Shown here piece by piece: positions 14,764-21,643 of a stretch of 21,643 nucleotides of DNA (position 1 is the first letter of the stretch; each line of letters opens with the position of its first letter). Source of the stretch: Ghiorsea sp. (lineage in GTDB: Bacteria > Pseudomonadota > Zetaproteobacteria > Mariprofundales > Mariprofundaceae); NCBI GenBank assembly GCA_021772875.1, contig JAJFLD010000187.1:1-21643 (forward strand). The letters run 5' to 3'. A program made the translations under genes and the position numbers. The notes below the pieces were generated by a model. The model worked only from the letters and a program-made list of their open reading frames with translations. It was not told where the DNA came from and searched no databases.

Positions 14764-17129
14764 CAGAGTTGTTCATTAATGACGAAGAAGTGACGGTTCC
14801 AGCAGGAACCAGCATTTTAGAAGCTTGCCGTAAGAACGGTGTTGAAGTTCCCTATTTTTGTTACCATCCAGAATTGTCTGTGGCTGCAAATTGTCGGATG
14901 TGTTTGGTTGAAGTCGAAGGTTGGGGTAAACCCACAGCTTCGTGTAGCACGCCAGTTTCAGAAGGTATGAAGGTTATTACGGAGTCGGAAGGTTTAGAAA
15001 AAGACCGCTCGATGATGATGGAATATTTATTGATTAATCACCCTCTGGACTGCCCAGTTTGTGACCAAGGTGGAGCGTGTAAGCTTCAAGATTATGCCGT
15101 AGAACATGGCGAAGGTAAAGGCAGATATAAAGAAACAAAACGTTTGCCAACAGATAAAGATTTAGGCCCATTTGTTGAAACCTGCATGACACGTTGTATC
15201 CATTGTACACGCTGCGTTCGTTTTGCTGATGAAATTGCTGGCACTGGGGATATGGGCGTGCTTAATCGCGGCGACCACATGAAGATTGATGGTATTGTTG
15301 AAGATGCCTTAACCTCTGAGTTGTCGGGCAATTTGAGCGATATTTGTCCTGTTGGTGCTTTGCTGGATAAACCTTCGCATGATGTTTCACGCCCTTGGGA
15401 AATGACGCGTCATCGCAGCACATGTACGCAATGCCCACAAGGCTGCGATATTGAAATTGAGTCGCGCAACGATGAAGTGATGCGCATTCGACCACAAAAG
15501 GATGGGGTTGAACCATGGATTTGTGACCGTGGCCGTTATGTTTATGATGCATTCCGCTCGGATAACCGCTTGTTGAAACCTAAAATACGCATAGGTACTG
15601 ATTTGCAAGATGCTTCTTGGGATGATGCAGTGGCTAAAGCTGTTGAGCTGCTTAAGGGCAAACGTGTTGGTATTGTGTTTTCACCAGATTGGAGTGTTGA
15701 AGGGTTAACGGCGATTCGATTGTTGCATGACCTCGCCTTTGAAGATGCAAAAGTTGCATTTGAATTACACCGTCGTGATGCCCGTCCTTTTGCTTTTGAA
15801 GAAGGTTTGTCGATGACAACCGAAGCCATGGAATCTGTAGATCAAGTGGTGATATTAGGCTCTGATTTGCGCCAACGACTTCCCATTTTGATGCAACGTT
15901 TACGCAAGCGTTTGAATGCGGGTAAACCTGTTACGCGTATTGGTGCGATGTCTTACCGCACCAATTCAGACATCACTTCAGATGCTCTGATTCGACCACG
16001 TGATTGGCATGCAGTTATTGCACGCGCTATGGATCAATTGATTGAGTTGGGCAAAAGAGCAGCTGGCATGGATGCTTGGCTTGCAAAAGTTGAAGGTCGT
16101 CATGAGGCAGGAAAACTACTTGCCGATGCTTTGATGGCAGATTCTTGCGCATTGCTTGTGGGAGAGGAAGTTCGCTCACATGAAGATGCTGCATCTTTGA
16201 TTTATGGTTTGGATTTGCTTATGCGGGCGGCAGGACATGCCGAAGCGCATAAAGATGGTCGTAATTTATTGCCAGAGGGCATGAATGCCCAATTGTTATC
16301 CGCGGTGTTTGGTGATTTACGCGTGTCTGCCGGTGATTTGTTTGACGCAGCAAGCAATGGTGAACTCGATACACTGTTGTTGGTTGGTAGTGACCCTGTG
16401 GGTGATGGTTTGTTCTCGCGCCAAGCCAAAGAAGCTTTGGAAAAGGTAGATTTGGTTCAAGTTGCTGCCATTTCAGGTGAGATGAGCAAATATGCATCGG
16501 TACAACTTCCAGCGACGGCTTATGCTGAAATTGCAGGCACATTTGTTAATATGGAAGGCCGCGTTCGCGTGGCAGATAATCCATTGCGTTCGTTGGGTGA
16601 AGAGCGCCCGATGTGGAAAGTTATGATGCGTCTGACGCAAGCTTTAGGTTATGACGTGCCAGCAGTAAACCTTGAAGAAATTCGTGAAAAAATTGTTGAA
16701 CTTGCGCCTTCATTTGAAGTTTTACGTGATATTTGGACAGGTCAGGGCAAGCAAGATGAGCTTATTCCTTCTGGTCGCAATCGTAAGGCTTTAACTTTGC
16801 CAGATGTTTCCATTATGAATGCAGCAAAATCGTTGGATATTGTTAGTCGTTATTCGATGTACCGAGAAGGGGCTTGGGTTCGTGCTTCAGCATTATTAAG
16901 TGAGGCAGGTAGGATTCATGCTTTGGATGATGTGATTGTTCATCCCGACACTTTAAAAGCTTTGGGTCTCGAAGCTGGCGAGCTTACAGTGTTGTCCAAT
17001 GCCGTCGATGCAGCATACCAAATTGGTTTGCGTGATGATGTGTCTCCAGGTGTGGTGTTTGTTTCCAAACGTGGTGTTGCCGGTGATCTTTCCAACGATA
17101 CAAGCGTTGACTTGAGGGGAGGTCAGTAA
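14760..17129 (+). CDS. nuoG: NuoG, complex I 75-kDa-type iron-sulfur subunit
   Basis: NuoG links NuoF to NuoI electronically. The 789 aa carry N1b ligands Cys34, Cys45, Cys48 and Cys62; N5 ligands His94, Cys98, Cys101 and Cys107; N4 ligands Cys146, Cys149, Cys152 and Cys196. A further set C222-x2-C225-x3-C229-x25-C255 at the start of the molybdopterin-oxidoreductase-like domain fits the off-path cluster N7, kept only in some bacteria. The remaining 500 residues are the degenerate molybdopterin-type domain. The start overlaps nuoF by 4 bp behind GCGGAGA. The length is within the bacterial range of roughly 700-900 aa. Confidence 0.98.
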   Translation: MTELFINDEEVTVPAGTSILEACRKNGVEVPYFCYHPELSVAANCRMCLVEVEGWGKPTASCSTPVSEGMKVITESEGLEKDRSMMMEYLLINHPLDCPVCDQGGACKLQDYAVEHGEGKGRYKETKRLPTDKDLGPFVETCMTRCIHCTRCVRFADEIAGTGDMGVLNRGDHMKIDGIVEDALTSELSGNLSDICPVGALLDKPSHDVSRPWEMTRHRSTCTQCPQGCDIEIESRNDEVMRIRPQKDGVEPWICDRGRYVYDAFRSDNRLLKPKIRIGTDLQDASWDDAVAKAVELLKGKRVGIVFSPDWSVEGLTAIRLLHDLAFEDAKVAFELHRRDARPFAFEEGLSMTTEAMESVDQVVILGSDLRQRLPILMQRLRKRLNAGKPVTRIGAMSYRTNSDITSDALIRPRDWHAVIARAMDQLIELGKRAAGMDAWLAKVEGRHEAGKLLADALMADSCALLVGEEVRSHEDAASLIYGLDLLMRAAGHAEAHKDGRNLLPEGMNAQLLSAVFGDLRVSAGDLFDAASNGELDTLLLVGSDPVGDGLFSRQAKEALEKVDLVQVAAISGEMSKYASVQLPATAYAEIAGTFVNMEGRVRVADNPLRSLGEERPMWKVMMRLTQALGYDVPAVNLEEIREKIVELAPSFEVLRDIWTGQGKQDELIPSGRNRKALTLPDVSIMNAAKSLDIVSRYSMYREGAWVRASALLSEAGRIHALDDVIVHPDTLKALGLEAGELTVLSNAVDAAYQIGLRDDVSPGVVFVSKRGVAGDLSNDTSVDLRGGQ

Positions 17130-18214
17130 TGGACTTGTTCGATATGATTCTTCAAGGCCTTATTTGGGCGCTTGAAATTTTAGCGATTGTTGTGCCCGTA
17201 GCATTGGGTGTGGCTTATACAACATACGCAGAACGCCGAGTGATTGGCTGGATGCAAGTGCGCCAAGGATGTAACCGCGTAGGGCCTTTTGGTTTGTTGC
17301 AGCCCCTTGCCGATGGGTTAAAGCTTTTTCTTAAAGAAACGATTATTCCAACAACGGCCAATAAATTCTTATTTGTTGCAGCACCTGTGATGGCCTTGAT
17401 GCCAGCATTATTGGCATTTGCTGTTGTTCCTTTTGGAGAAACGACCTTGTTTGGCTTGTGGGAAACAGCGCATGTGATGAGCATTGCCAATTTGAATGTT
17501 GGCGTATTGTATGTCATGGCGATTTCAAGTTTGTCTATTTACGGTATTTTGATGGCGGGATGGGCATCCAACTCAAAATATGCCTTGATTGGTGCAATTC
17601 GTTCAACATCACAAATGATTTCTTATGAAATATCCATGGGTCTTTCTATTGTCTGTGTGCTTATTTTGGCTGGAAGCTTAGGTTTATCAGATATTGTTTA
17701 TGCCCAACAAGGTGGCTTGGGGCATTGGTATTTCATCCCATTGTTTCCTATGTTTATTGTTTTCTTTATTGCTGGAGCTGCTGAAACCAACCGTTCACCC
17801 TTTGATTTGCCTGAAGGTGAGGCTGAGCTTGTGGCGGGTTTCTTTGTTGAATACTCTGGTATGTGGTTTGCCACCTTCTCATTGGCAGAGTACGCGGCGA
17901 TGATTTTGGTTTCATTGATGACATCGATTTTGTTCCTTGGTGGTTGGTACCCTCCTTTTGAATTCTTAGACTTCATCCCTGGCACAGTGTGGTTATTGGC
18001 CAAAACATCATTCCTTATTTTTGTCTTTATTTGGTTCCGCGCCACCTTCCCGCGTTACCGTTATGACCAACTTATGCGTTTGGGCTGGAAAGTGTTTCTA
18101 CCATGGACACTTGCTTGGATTGCCGTGATTGGTATTTGTACTTATGCCGGAGAGCTCAGCGATAGCTTAAGTTTCTTAAGCGATGGCATTGGCTTTTACC
18201 AGCCTTGGAGATAA
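17129..18214 (+). CDS. nuoH: NuoH, complex I membrane subunit (ND1-like)
   Basis: NuoH anchors the peripheral arm and forms the membrane entrance of the quinone channel and the first part of the proton path. The 361 aa contain eight or more spans. Signatures are YAERRVIGWMQVRQGCNRVGP, in the first cytoplasmic loop (two adjoining pieces), and AETNRSPFDLPEGEAELVAG, the conserved acidic loop. GAGGGGAGG sits before the ATG, and the A of the start is the last base of the nuoG stop. Confidence 0.98.
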   Translation: MDLFDMILQGLIWALEILAIVVPVALGVAYTTYAERRVIGWMQVRQGCNRVGPFGLLQPLADGLKLFLKETIIPTTANKFLFVAAPVMALMPALLAFAVVPFGETTLFGLWETAHVMSIANLNVGVLYVMAISSLSIYGILMAGWASNSKYALIGAIRSTSQMISYEISMGLSIVCVLILAGSLGLSDIVYAQQGGLGHWYFIPLFPMFIVFFIAGAAETNRSPFDLPEGEAELVAGFFVEYSGMWFATFSLAEYAAMILVSLMTSILFLGGWYPPFEFLDFIPGTVWLLAKTSFLIFVFIWFRATFPRYRYDQLMRLGWKVFLPWTLAWIAVIGICTYAGELSDSLSFLSDGIGFYQPWR

Positions 18215-18217
18215 GAC

Positions 18218-18706
18218 ATGAATTTGATTAAACGTACACTTAAAACATGGTTCCTTTGGGAGCTGGTATTGGGTTTGGCGCTAACAGGTCGTTATTTATT
18301 TAAGAAGAAAATTACTGTTCAATATCCAGAAGAGCGCACACCCTTATCACCACGTTTCCGTGGTTTGCATGCTCTTCGTCGTTATGAAAGTGGTGAAGAG
18401 CGCTGTATTGCGTGTAAACTTTGTGAAGTAACTTGCCCTGCGTTAGCGATTACAATTGAGTCTGAAGAGCGCGGTGATGGGTCACGGCGTACTACGCTTT
18501 ATGACATTGATATGACCAAATGTATTTTCTGCGGCTTCTGTGTTGAGGCATGTCCTGTGGATGCCATTGTTGAGACGCAAGAATTTGAATATGCCTCAGA
18601 AACACGTGCGGCTTTGTATTATACCAAAGACATGTTGCTTAAAGTTGGTGATCGTTATGAGCCGCAAATTGCGGCCAATATCGCCGCTGATGCACGTTAC
18701 CAATAA
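18218..18706 (+). CDS. nuoI: NuoI, complex I 23-kDa-type 2x[4Fe-4S] ferredoxin subunit
   Basis: NuoI carries clusters N6a and N6b that lead electrons to NuoB. The 162 aa hold two complete CxxCxxCxxxCP motifs: Cys63, 66, 69, 73 in CIACKLCEVTCPALAI and Cys102, 105, 108, 112 in CIFCGFCVEACPVDAI. The amphipathic N-terminal helix with LKTWFLWELVLGL lies on the membrane surface. TTGGAG inside the nuoH end is the ribosome binding site; the gap to nuoH is 3 nt. Confidence 0.99.
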   Translation: MNLIKRTLKTWFLWELVLGLALTGRYLFKKKITVQYPEERTPLSPRFRGLHALRRYESGEERCIACKLCEVTCPALAITIESEERGDGSRRTTLYDIDMTKCIFCGFCVEACPVDAIVETQEFEYASETRAALYYTKDMLLKVGDRYEPQIAANIAADARYQ

Positions 18707-18721
18707 GGATTCGGAGGGAAA

Positions 18722-19306
18722 ATGTTAGAAACTGGATTCTTTTATTTGTTTGGTGGCTTGGCGATTTTTGCGGCCCTTGGGGTGATTTTGTCAGCCAACA
18801 CCATGCATTCGGTGATGTGGCTCATTCTGTGCTTCTTTAATGCTTCGGGTTTGTTTTTCCTTCTGGATGCCGAGTTTTTAGGCATTGTATTGATTCTCAT
18901 ATATGTGGGCGCGGTGATGGTATTGTTCATGTTTGTGGTGATGATGCTGGAAGTGAATCAAGCGGCAAAACGAGAAGGTTGGTTACGCTATTTGCCTATA
19001 GGCGGTATGATTGCACTGATTTTATTTGGTGAGTTGGTTGCCGCTTCAGTGAGTGGTTTATTTGGCTCTGAAACCATGGCTATGGCCAGTCATATGGGTG
19101 CTGAGGTCAACAACACAGTTGAAATTGGCAAAATTCTTTACACTGAATATCTGCTGGGTTTTGAAATTGCCGCAATCATTTTGTTGGTGGCGCTTGTTGG
19201 TGCCATTGTACTGACTTTGCGTGAGCGCAAAGATGCTAAATATCAAAATATTTCGCATCAAGTAAACGTCCGCAAAGAAGATCGTTTAACTAAGGTGGGC
19301 ATGTAA
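18722..19306 (+). CDS. nuoJ: NuoJ, complex I membrane subunit (ND6-like)
   Basis: NuoJ is a five-span membrane subunit linking NuoA/H to the pump modules. The 194 aa show spans at about 5-25, 30-48, 54-75, 91-113 and 142-165, with the conserved ILIYVGAVMVLFMFVVMM, including the pi-bulge helix region. The C-terminal tail is charged (RERKDAKYQN...). GGAGG stands 4 nt before the ATG. The last base of its stop starts nuoK. Confidence 0.97.
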   Translation: MLETGFFYLFGGLAIFAALGVILSANTMHSVMWLILCFFNASGLFFLLDAEFLGIVLILIYVGAVMVLFMFVVMMLEVNQAAKREGWLRYLPIGGMIALILFGELVAASVSGLFGSETMAMASHMGAEVNNTVEIGKILYTEYLLGFEIAAIILLVALVGAIVLTLRERKDAKYQNISHQVNVRKEDRLTKVGM

Positions 19307-19611
19307 TGATTCCATTATCTAATTTTCTCGTGATTGGCGCGGCCTTATTTAGCATCGGCATTGTTGGTTTGTTTTTGAATCGGAAAAATGTGATTACTAT
19401 TTTAATGTGCATTGAGCTGATGTTATTGGCTGTGAACATCAATTTTGCGGCCTTTTCACATTTTTTAGGCGACCTTGGTGGCCAAATTATGGTCTTTTTC
19501 GTATTAACGGTGGCGGCATCTGAGGTTGCTGTTGGTTTGGCCATTTTGGTTGCTTATTATCGCCAACGCGGTTCGATTGCAATTGAAGATATCAACACGT
19601 TGCAAGGGTAA
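19306..19611 (+). CDS. nuoK: NuoK, complex I membrane subunit (ND4L-like)
   Basis: NuoK is a three-span subunit with two proton-path glutamates. The 101 aa keep both: Glu37 in MCIELMLLAVNINF and Glu73 in VAASEVAVGLAILVAYYR. The start shares one base with the nuoJ stop; AAGGTGG inside nuoJ can serve as ribosome binding site. Length is exactly that of the family. Confidence 0.98.
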   Translation: MIPLSNFLVIGAALFSIGIVGLFLNRKNVITILMCIELMLLAVNINFAAFSHFLGDLGGQIMVFFVLTVAASEVAVGLAILVAYYRQRGSIAIEDINTLQG

Positions 19612-19623
19612 GGGGAGTTCATC

Positions 19624-21624
19624 GTGATACAAGCAACAGAAATGACCTTGAACACAGCGGAGCTACTGGCCATCCCATTGCTTCCTTTGGTCGGGGCATT
19701 AACAGCAGGCCTTTTTGGCTGGTTTTTAAAAGACAAATTAAGCCATATCATCACTTCAGGCAGCGTGATTCTTGCAGCGATATTATCCATTGATGTGTTT
19801 AGACAAGTGCTTAATGGTGCAGAATTTTATGGCAACTTCTGGACATGGATTGCATCGGGCAATTTGGTTGTTCAAATTGGCATGATGATTGATCCTTTAA
19901 CAACCATCATGATGGTAACCGTGACCGTGGTATCAGCATGTGTGCATATCTATACAATTGGTTATATGCATGGCGACCCTGGATATTCACGTTTCTTTGC
20001 GTATATCTCTGCTTTTACATTTTCTATGCTTGTGCTGGTGATGGGTAATAATTTCTTTACCTTATTTTTTGGTTGGGAAGCAGTTGGTTTGTTTTCATAC
20101 CTTTTGATTGGTTTCTGGTTCAAACGCGATGCCGCCAATGTGGCAGCGATGAAAGCATTTATTGTTAACCGCGTAGGTGACTTTGGTTTTGCGATAGGTA
20201 TCTTAGCAGTTTGGTATTATTTCGGCACAGTGGATTACCGTGAGGTATTTGCTTTGGTGCCAGGGCTGGTCGAATCAGCCTCGACCATGCATTTCTTAGG
20301 TTGGGAAATTGATACCATCACCTTCATTTGTTTGGCATTGTTTGTCGGTGCTATGGGTAAATCGGGTCAGGTTCCTTTGCATGTTTGGTTGCCTGATTCT
20401 ATGGAAGGTCCAACACCTATTTCAGCTTTGATTCATGCTGCAACCATGGTGACTGCGGGTGTGTTCATGGTGGCGCGTTTATCACCGATGTTCGAATATT
20501 CTGAAGTTGCTTTGGCGGCTGTTGTTATTGTGGGTAGTATCACTGCCTTTATGTGCGCAACCATCGGCTTGGTGCAAAATGATATCAAACGTGTGATTGC
20601 TTATTCAACATGTTCACAATTGGGTTATATGTTTGTGGCATGTGGTGTTTCCGCATATTCAGCAGGCATCTTCCATTTGATGACACATGCTTATTTCAAA
20701 GCGTTATTGTTTTTGGCGGCAGGTTCTGTGATTCATGCGGTGATGTCGAATCAAGATATTCGTAAGATGGGGCAGTTGCGTAAATATATGCCTATTACTT
20801 ATATCACGACATTGCTTGCCGCACTGGCTTTGTCAGGTATTCCTCCTTTTGGTGGTTTCTACTCCAAAGACCTCATCATTGAAGCAGCATCTATTCGTGA
20901 TATGGGTTGGATAAGTGATGTGGCTTATTATGCCTTGATGTCAGGTGTGTTTATGACAGCATTTTATACTTTCCGGATGTTTTTATTAACTTTTCACAAT
21001 TCAGATCGTGTGCCAGAGGCAACCAAAGCTCACCTTCATGAATCACCCAAAGTGATTACAATCCCTTTGATGATTTTGGCTGTGGGCGCGGTTGGTGCAG
21101 GCATGTGGGGTTATTATACGCTTGATATGGCCAATGCTGAAGTGATTCATGGTTATTTCAGAGACTCTCTTTTTGTTACAGACGCACATAATCCATTGCT
21201 TGGTTTAGAGTTGATTGAGCAAGACCATAGTCAATCTCACTTCTGGCTTGAAAAAGGTGCGCTTATTCTCGCTTTGGCTGGTATTATCACTGCCTTTTTG
21301 TTGTATTTTAAAGCATCGAAGCTACCTGCGAAATTGGCAGCGATGTTCCCTGGTGTTTATACATTTTTATTGAATAAGTGGTATTGGGATGAGTTGTATG
21401 CGGTGATCTTTATTCGTCCGACACTTGCTCTTGGCAATTTCCTATGGAAAAAAGGTGATTTGGGTGTGATTGATAAAGGCATTATTCACGGAGGTATTGT
21501 GGATACGATTAGAAGTGGTGCATCTATGTTGCGCAATATGCAGAGTGGAATGGTGTATCACTACGCCTACGCGATGGTTATCGGTGTGTTTGGTTTGTTA
21601 ACATATCTGATGTTAAACGCGTAA
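19624..21624 (+). CDS. nuoL: NuoL, complex I antiporter-like proton-pump subunit (ND5-like)
   Basis: NuoL is the distal antiporter-like pump of complex I with a long lateral helix at its C-terminus. The 666 aa include the key Glu152 in FFGWEAVGLFSYLLIGFW and Lys246 in GKSGQVPLHVWLPDSMEGPT, followed by the signature PISALIHAATMVTAGVF. The lateral helix and last span occupy about residues 540-665. The start is GTG with GGGGAG 6 nt upstream; an ATG 18 bp later is possible but has a worse upstream context. It follows nuoK by 12 bp. Confidence 0.98.
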   Translation: MIQATEMTLNTAELLAIPLLPLVGALTAGLFGWFLKDKLSHIITSGSVILAAILSIDVFRQVLNGAEFYGNFWTWIASGNLVVQIGMMIDPLTTIMMVTVTVVSACVHIYTIGYMHGDPGYSRFFAYISAFTFSMLVLVMGNNFFTLFFGWEAVGLFSYLLIGFWFKRDAANVAAMKAFIVNRVGDFGFAIGILAVWYYFGTVDYREVFALVPGLVESASTMHFLGWEIDTITFICLALFVGAMGKSGQVPLHVWLPDSMEGPTPISALIHAATMVTAGVFMVARLSPMFEYSEVALAAVVIVGSITAFMCATIGLVQNDIKRVIAYSTCSQLGYMFVACGVSAYSAGIFHLMTHAYFKALLFLAAGSVIHAVMSNQDIRKMGQLRKYMPITYITTLLAALALSGIPPFGGFYSKDLIIEAASIRDMGWISDVAYYALMSGVFMTAFYTFRMFLLTFHNSDRVPEATKAHLHESPKVITIPLMILAVGAVGAGMWGYYTLDMANAEVIHGYFRDSLFVTDAHNPLLGLELIEQDHSQSHFWLEKGALILALAGIITAFLLYFKASKLPAKLAAMFPGVYTFLLNKWYWDELYAVIFIRPTLALGNFLWKKGDLGVIDKGIIHGGIVDTIRSGASMLRNMQSGMVYHYAYAMVIGVFGLLTYLMLNA

Positions 21625-21640
21625 GGGGAGACGGCGAGAC

Positions 21641-21643
21641 ATG
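21641..21643 (+). CDS. Start codon of the next nuo gene, probably nuoM (rest outside window)
   Basis: The window ends on an ATG 16 nt after the nuoL stop, preceded by GGGGAG at 21625-21630 and GGCGAG closer to it. In complex I operons nuoM comes after nuoL, so this is probably its start. No residue beyond Met is visible; the call is by position only. Confidence 0.45.

Noticed and set aside
1..21643. CRISPR arrays, insertion sequences, tRNA or rRNA genes, phage genes
   Set aside because: No regular spaced repeats, transposase or integrase catalytic motifs, or RNA-gene cores were seen on reading either strand.

Overview
This window reads as a contiguous piece of a Gram-negative, flagellated, respiring bacterial chromosome, moderately AT-rich by eye. 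A P-ring chaperone (FlgA), a TolC/RND efflux pair, EF-P with a PGKG loop and a 13- or 14-gene type complex I operon with separate nuoC and nuoD point to a proteobacterium. The separate nuoC/nuoD argues against an enteric. A low-GC zetaproteobacterium (Ghiorsea/Mariprofundus type) is a guess from gene order and protein style; no marker in the window proves it.

Layout. 1-1990, minus strand: the end of a flagellar rod/ring operon, read as flgF, flgG, flgA (flgA runs off the left edge), behind a good sigma-54 type -24/-12 element. 2110-3553, minus strand: an unrecognised 271-aa protein followed by a small b561-like cytochrome. 3682-4879, plus strand: efp (elongation factor P) and a second, different b-type cytochrome. 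4876-10052: a divergent MarR-type regulator and an efflux pair, tolC-like plus a 1027-aa RND pump with overlapping stop/start. The shared intergenic region carries a consensus -35 box embedded in GTTRAC repeats. No periplasmic adaptor gene is present. 10053-10375: a 323-bp non-coding interval that holds a 10-bp hairpin with a very C-rich loop followed by a textbook Rho-independent terminator (a candidate small RNA), then a CRP-like palindrome centred about 60 bp upstream of the predicted start of a TTGACA promoter. 10376-21643, plus strand: nuoABCDEFGHIJKL plus the first codon of what is probably nuoM, tightly packed with overlapping start and stop codons.

How it works together. The nuo genes encode the NADH:quinone oxidoreductase: NuoEFG form the NADH-oxidising arm, NuoBCDI the connecting iron-sulfur chain to the quinone site, and NuoAHJKL (plus M/N outside the window) the proton-pumping membrane arm. 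NuoG keeps the ligand set for the extra N7 cluster. The flagellar genes use the proton gradient this complex makes. The efflux pair probably responds to a small ligand sensed by the MarR protein.

Most of the window is ordinary core genome. The parts worth a second look are non-coding: the C-rich-loop RNA, the CRP-like site before nuoA, the sigma-54 element before flgF and the MarR operator region. The orphan 271-aa protein and the adaptor-less efflux pair also deserve attention.
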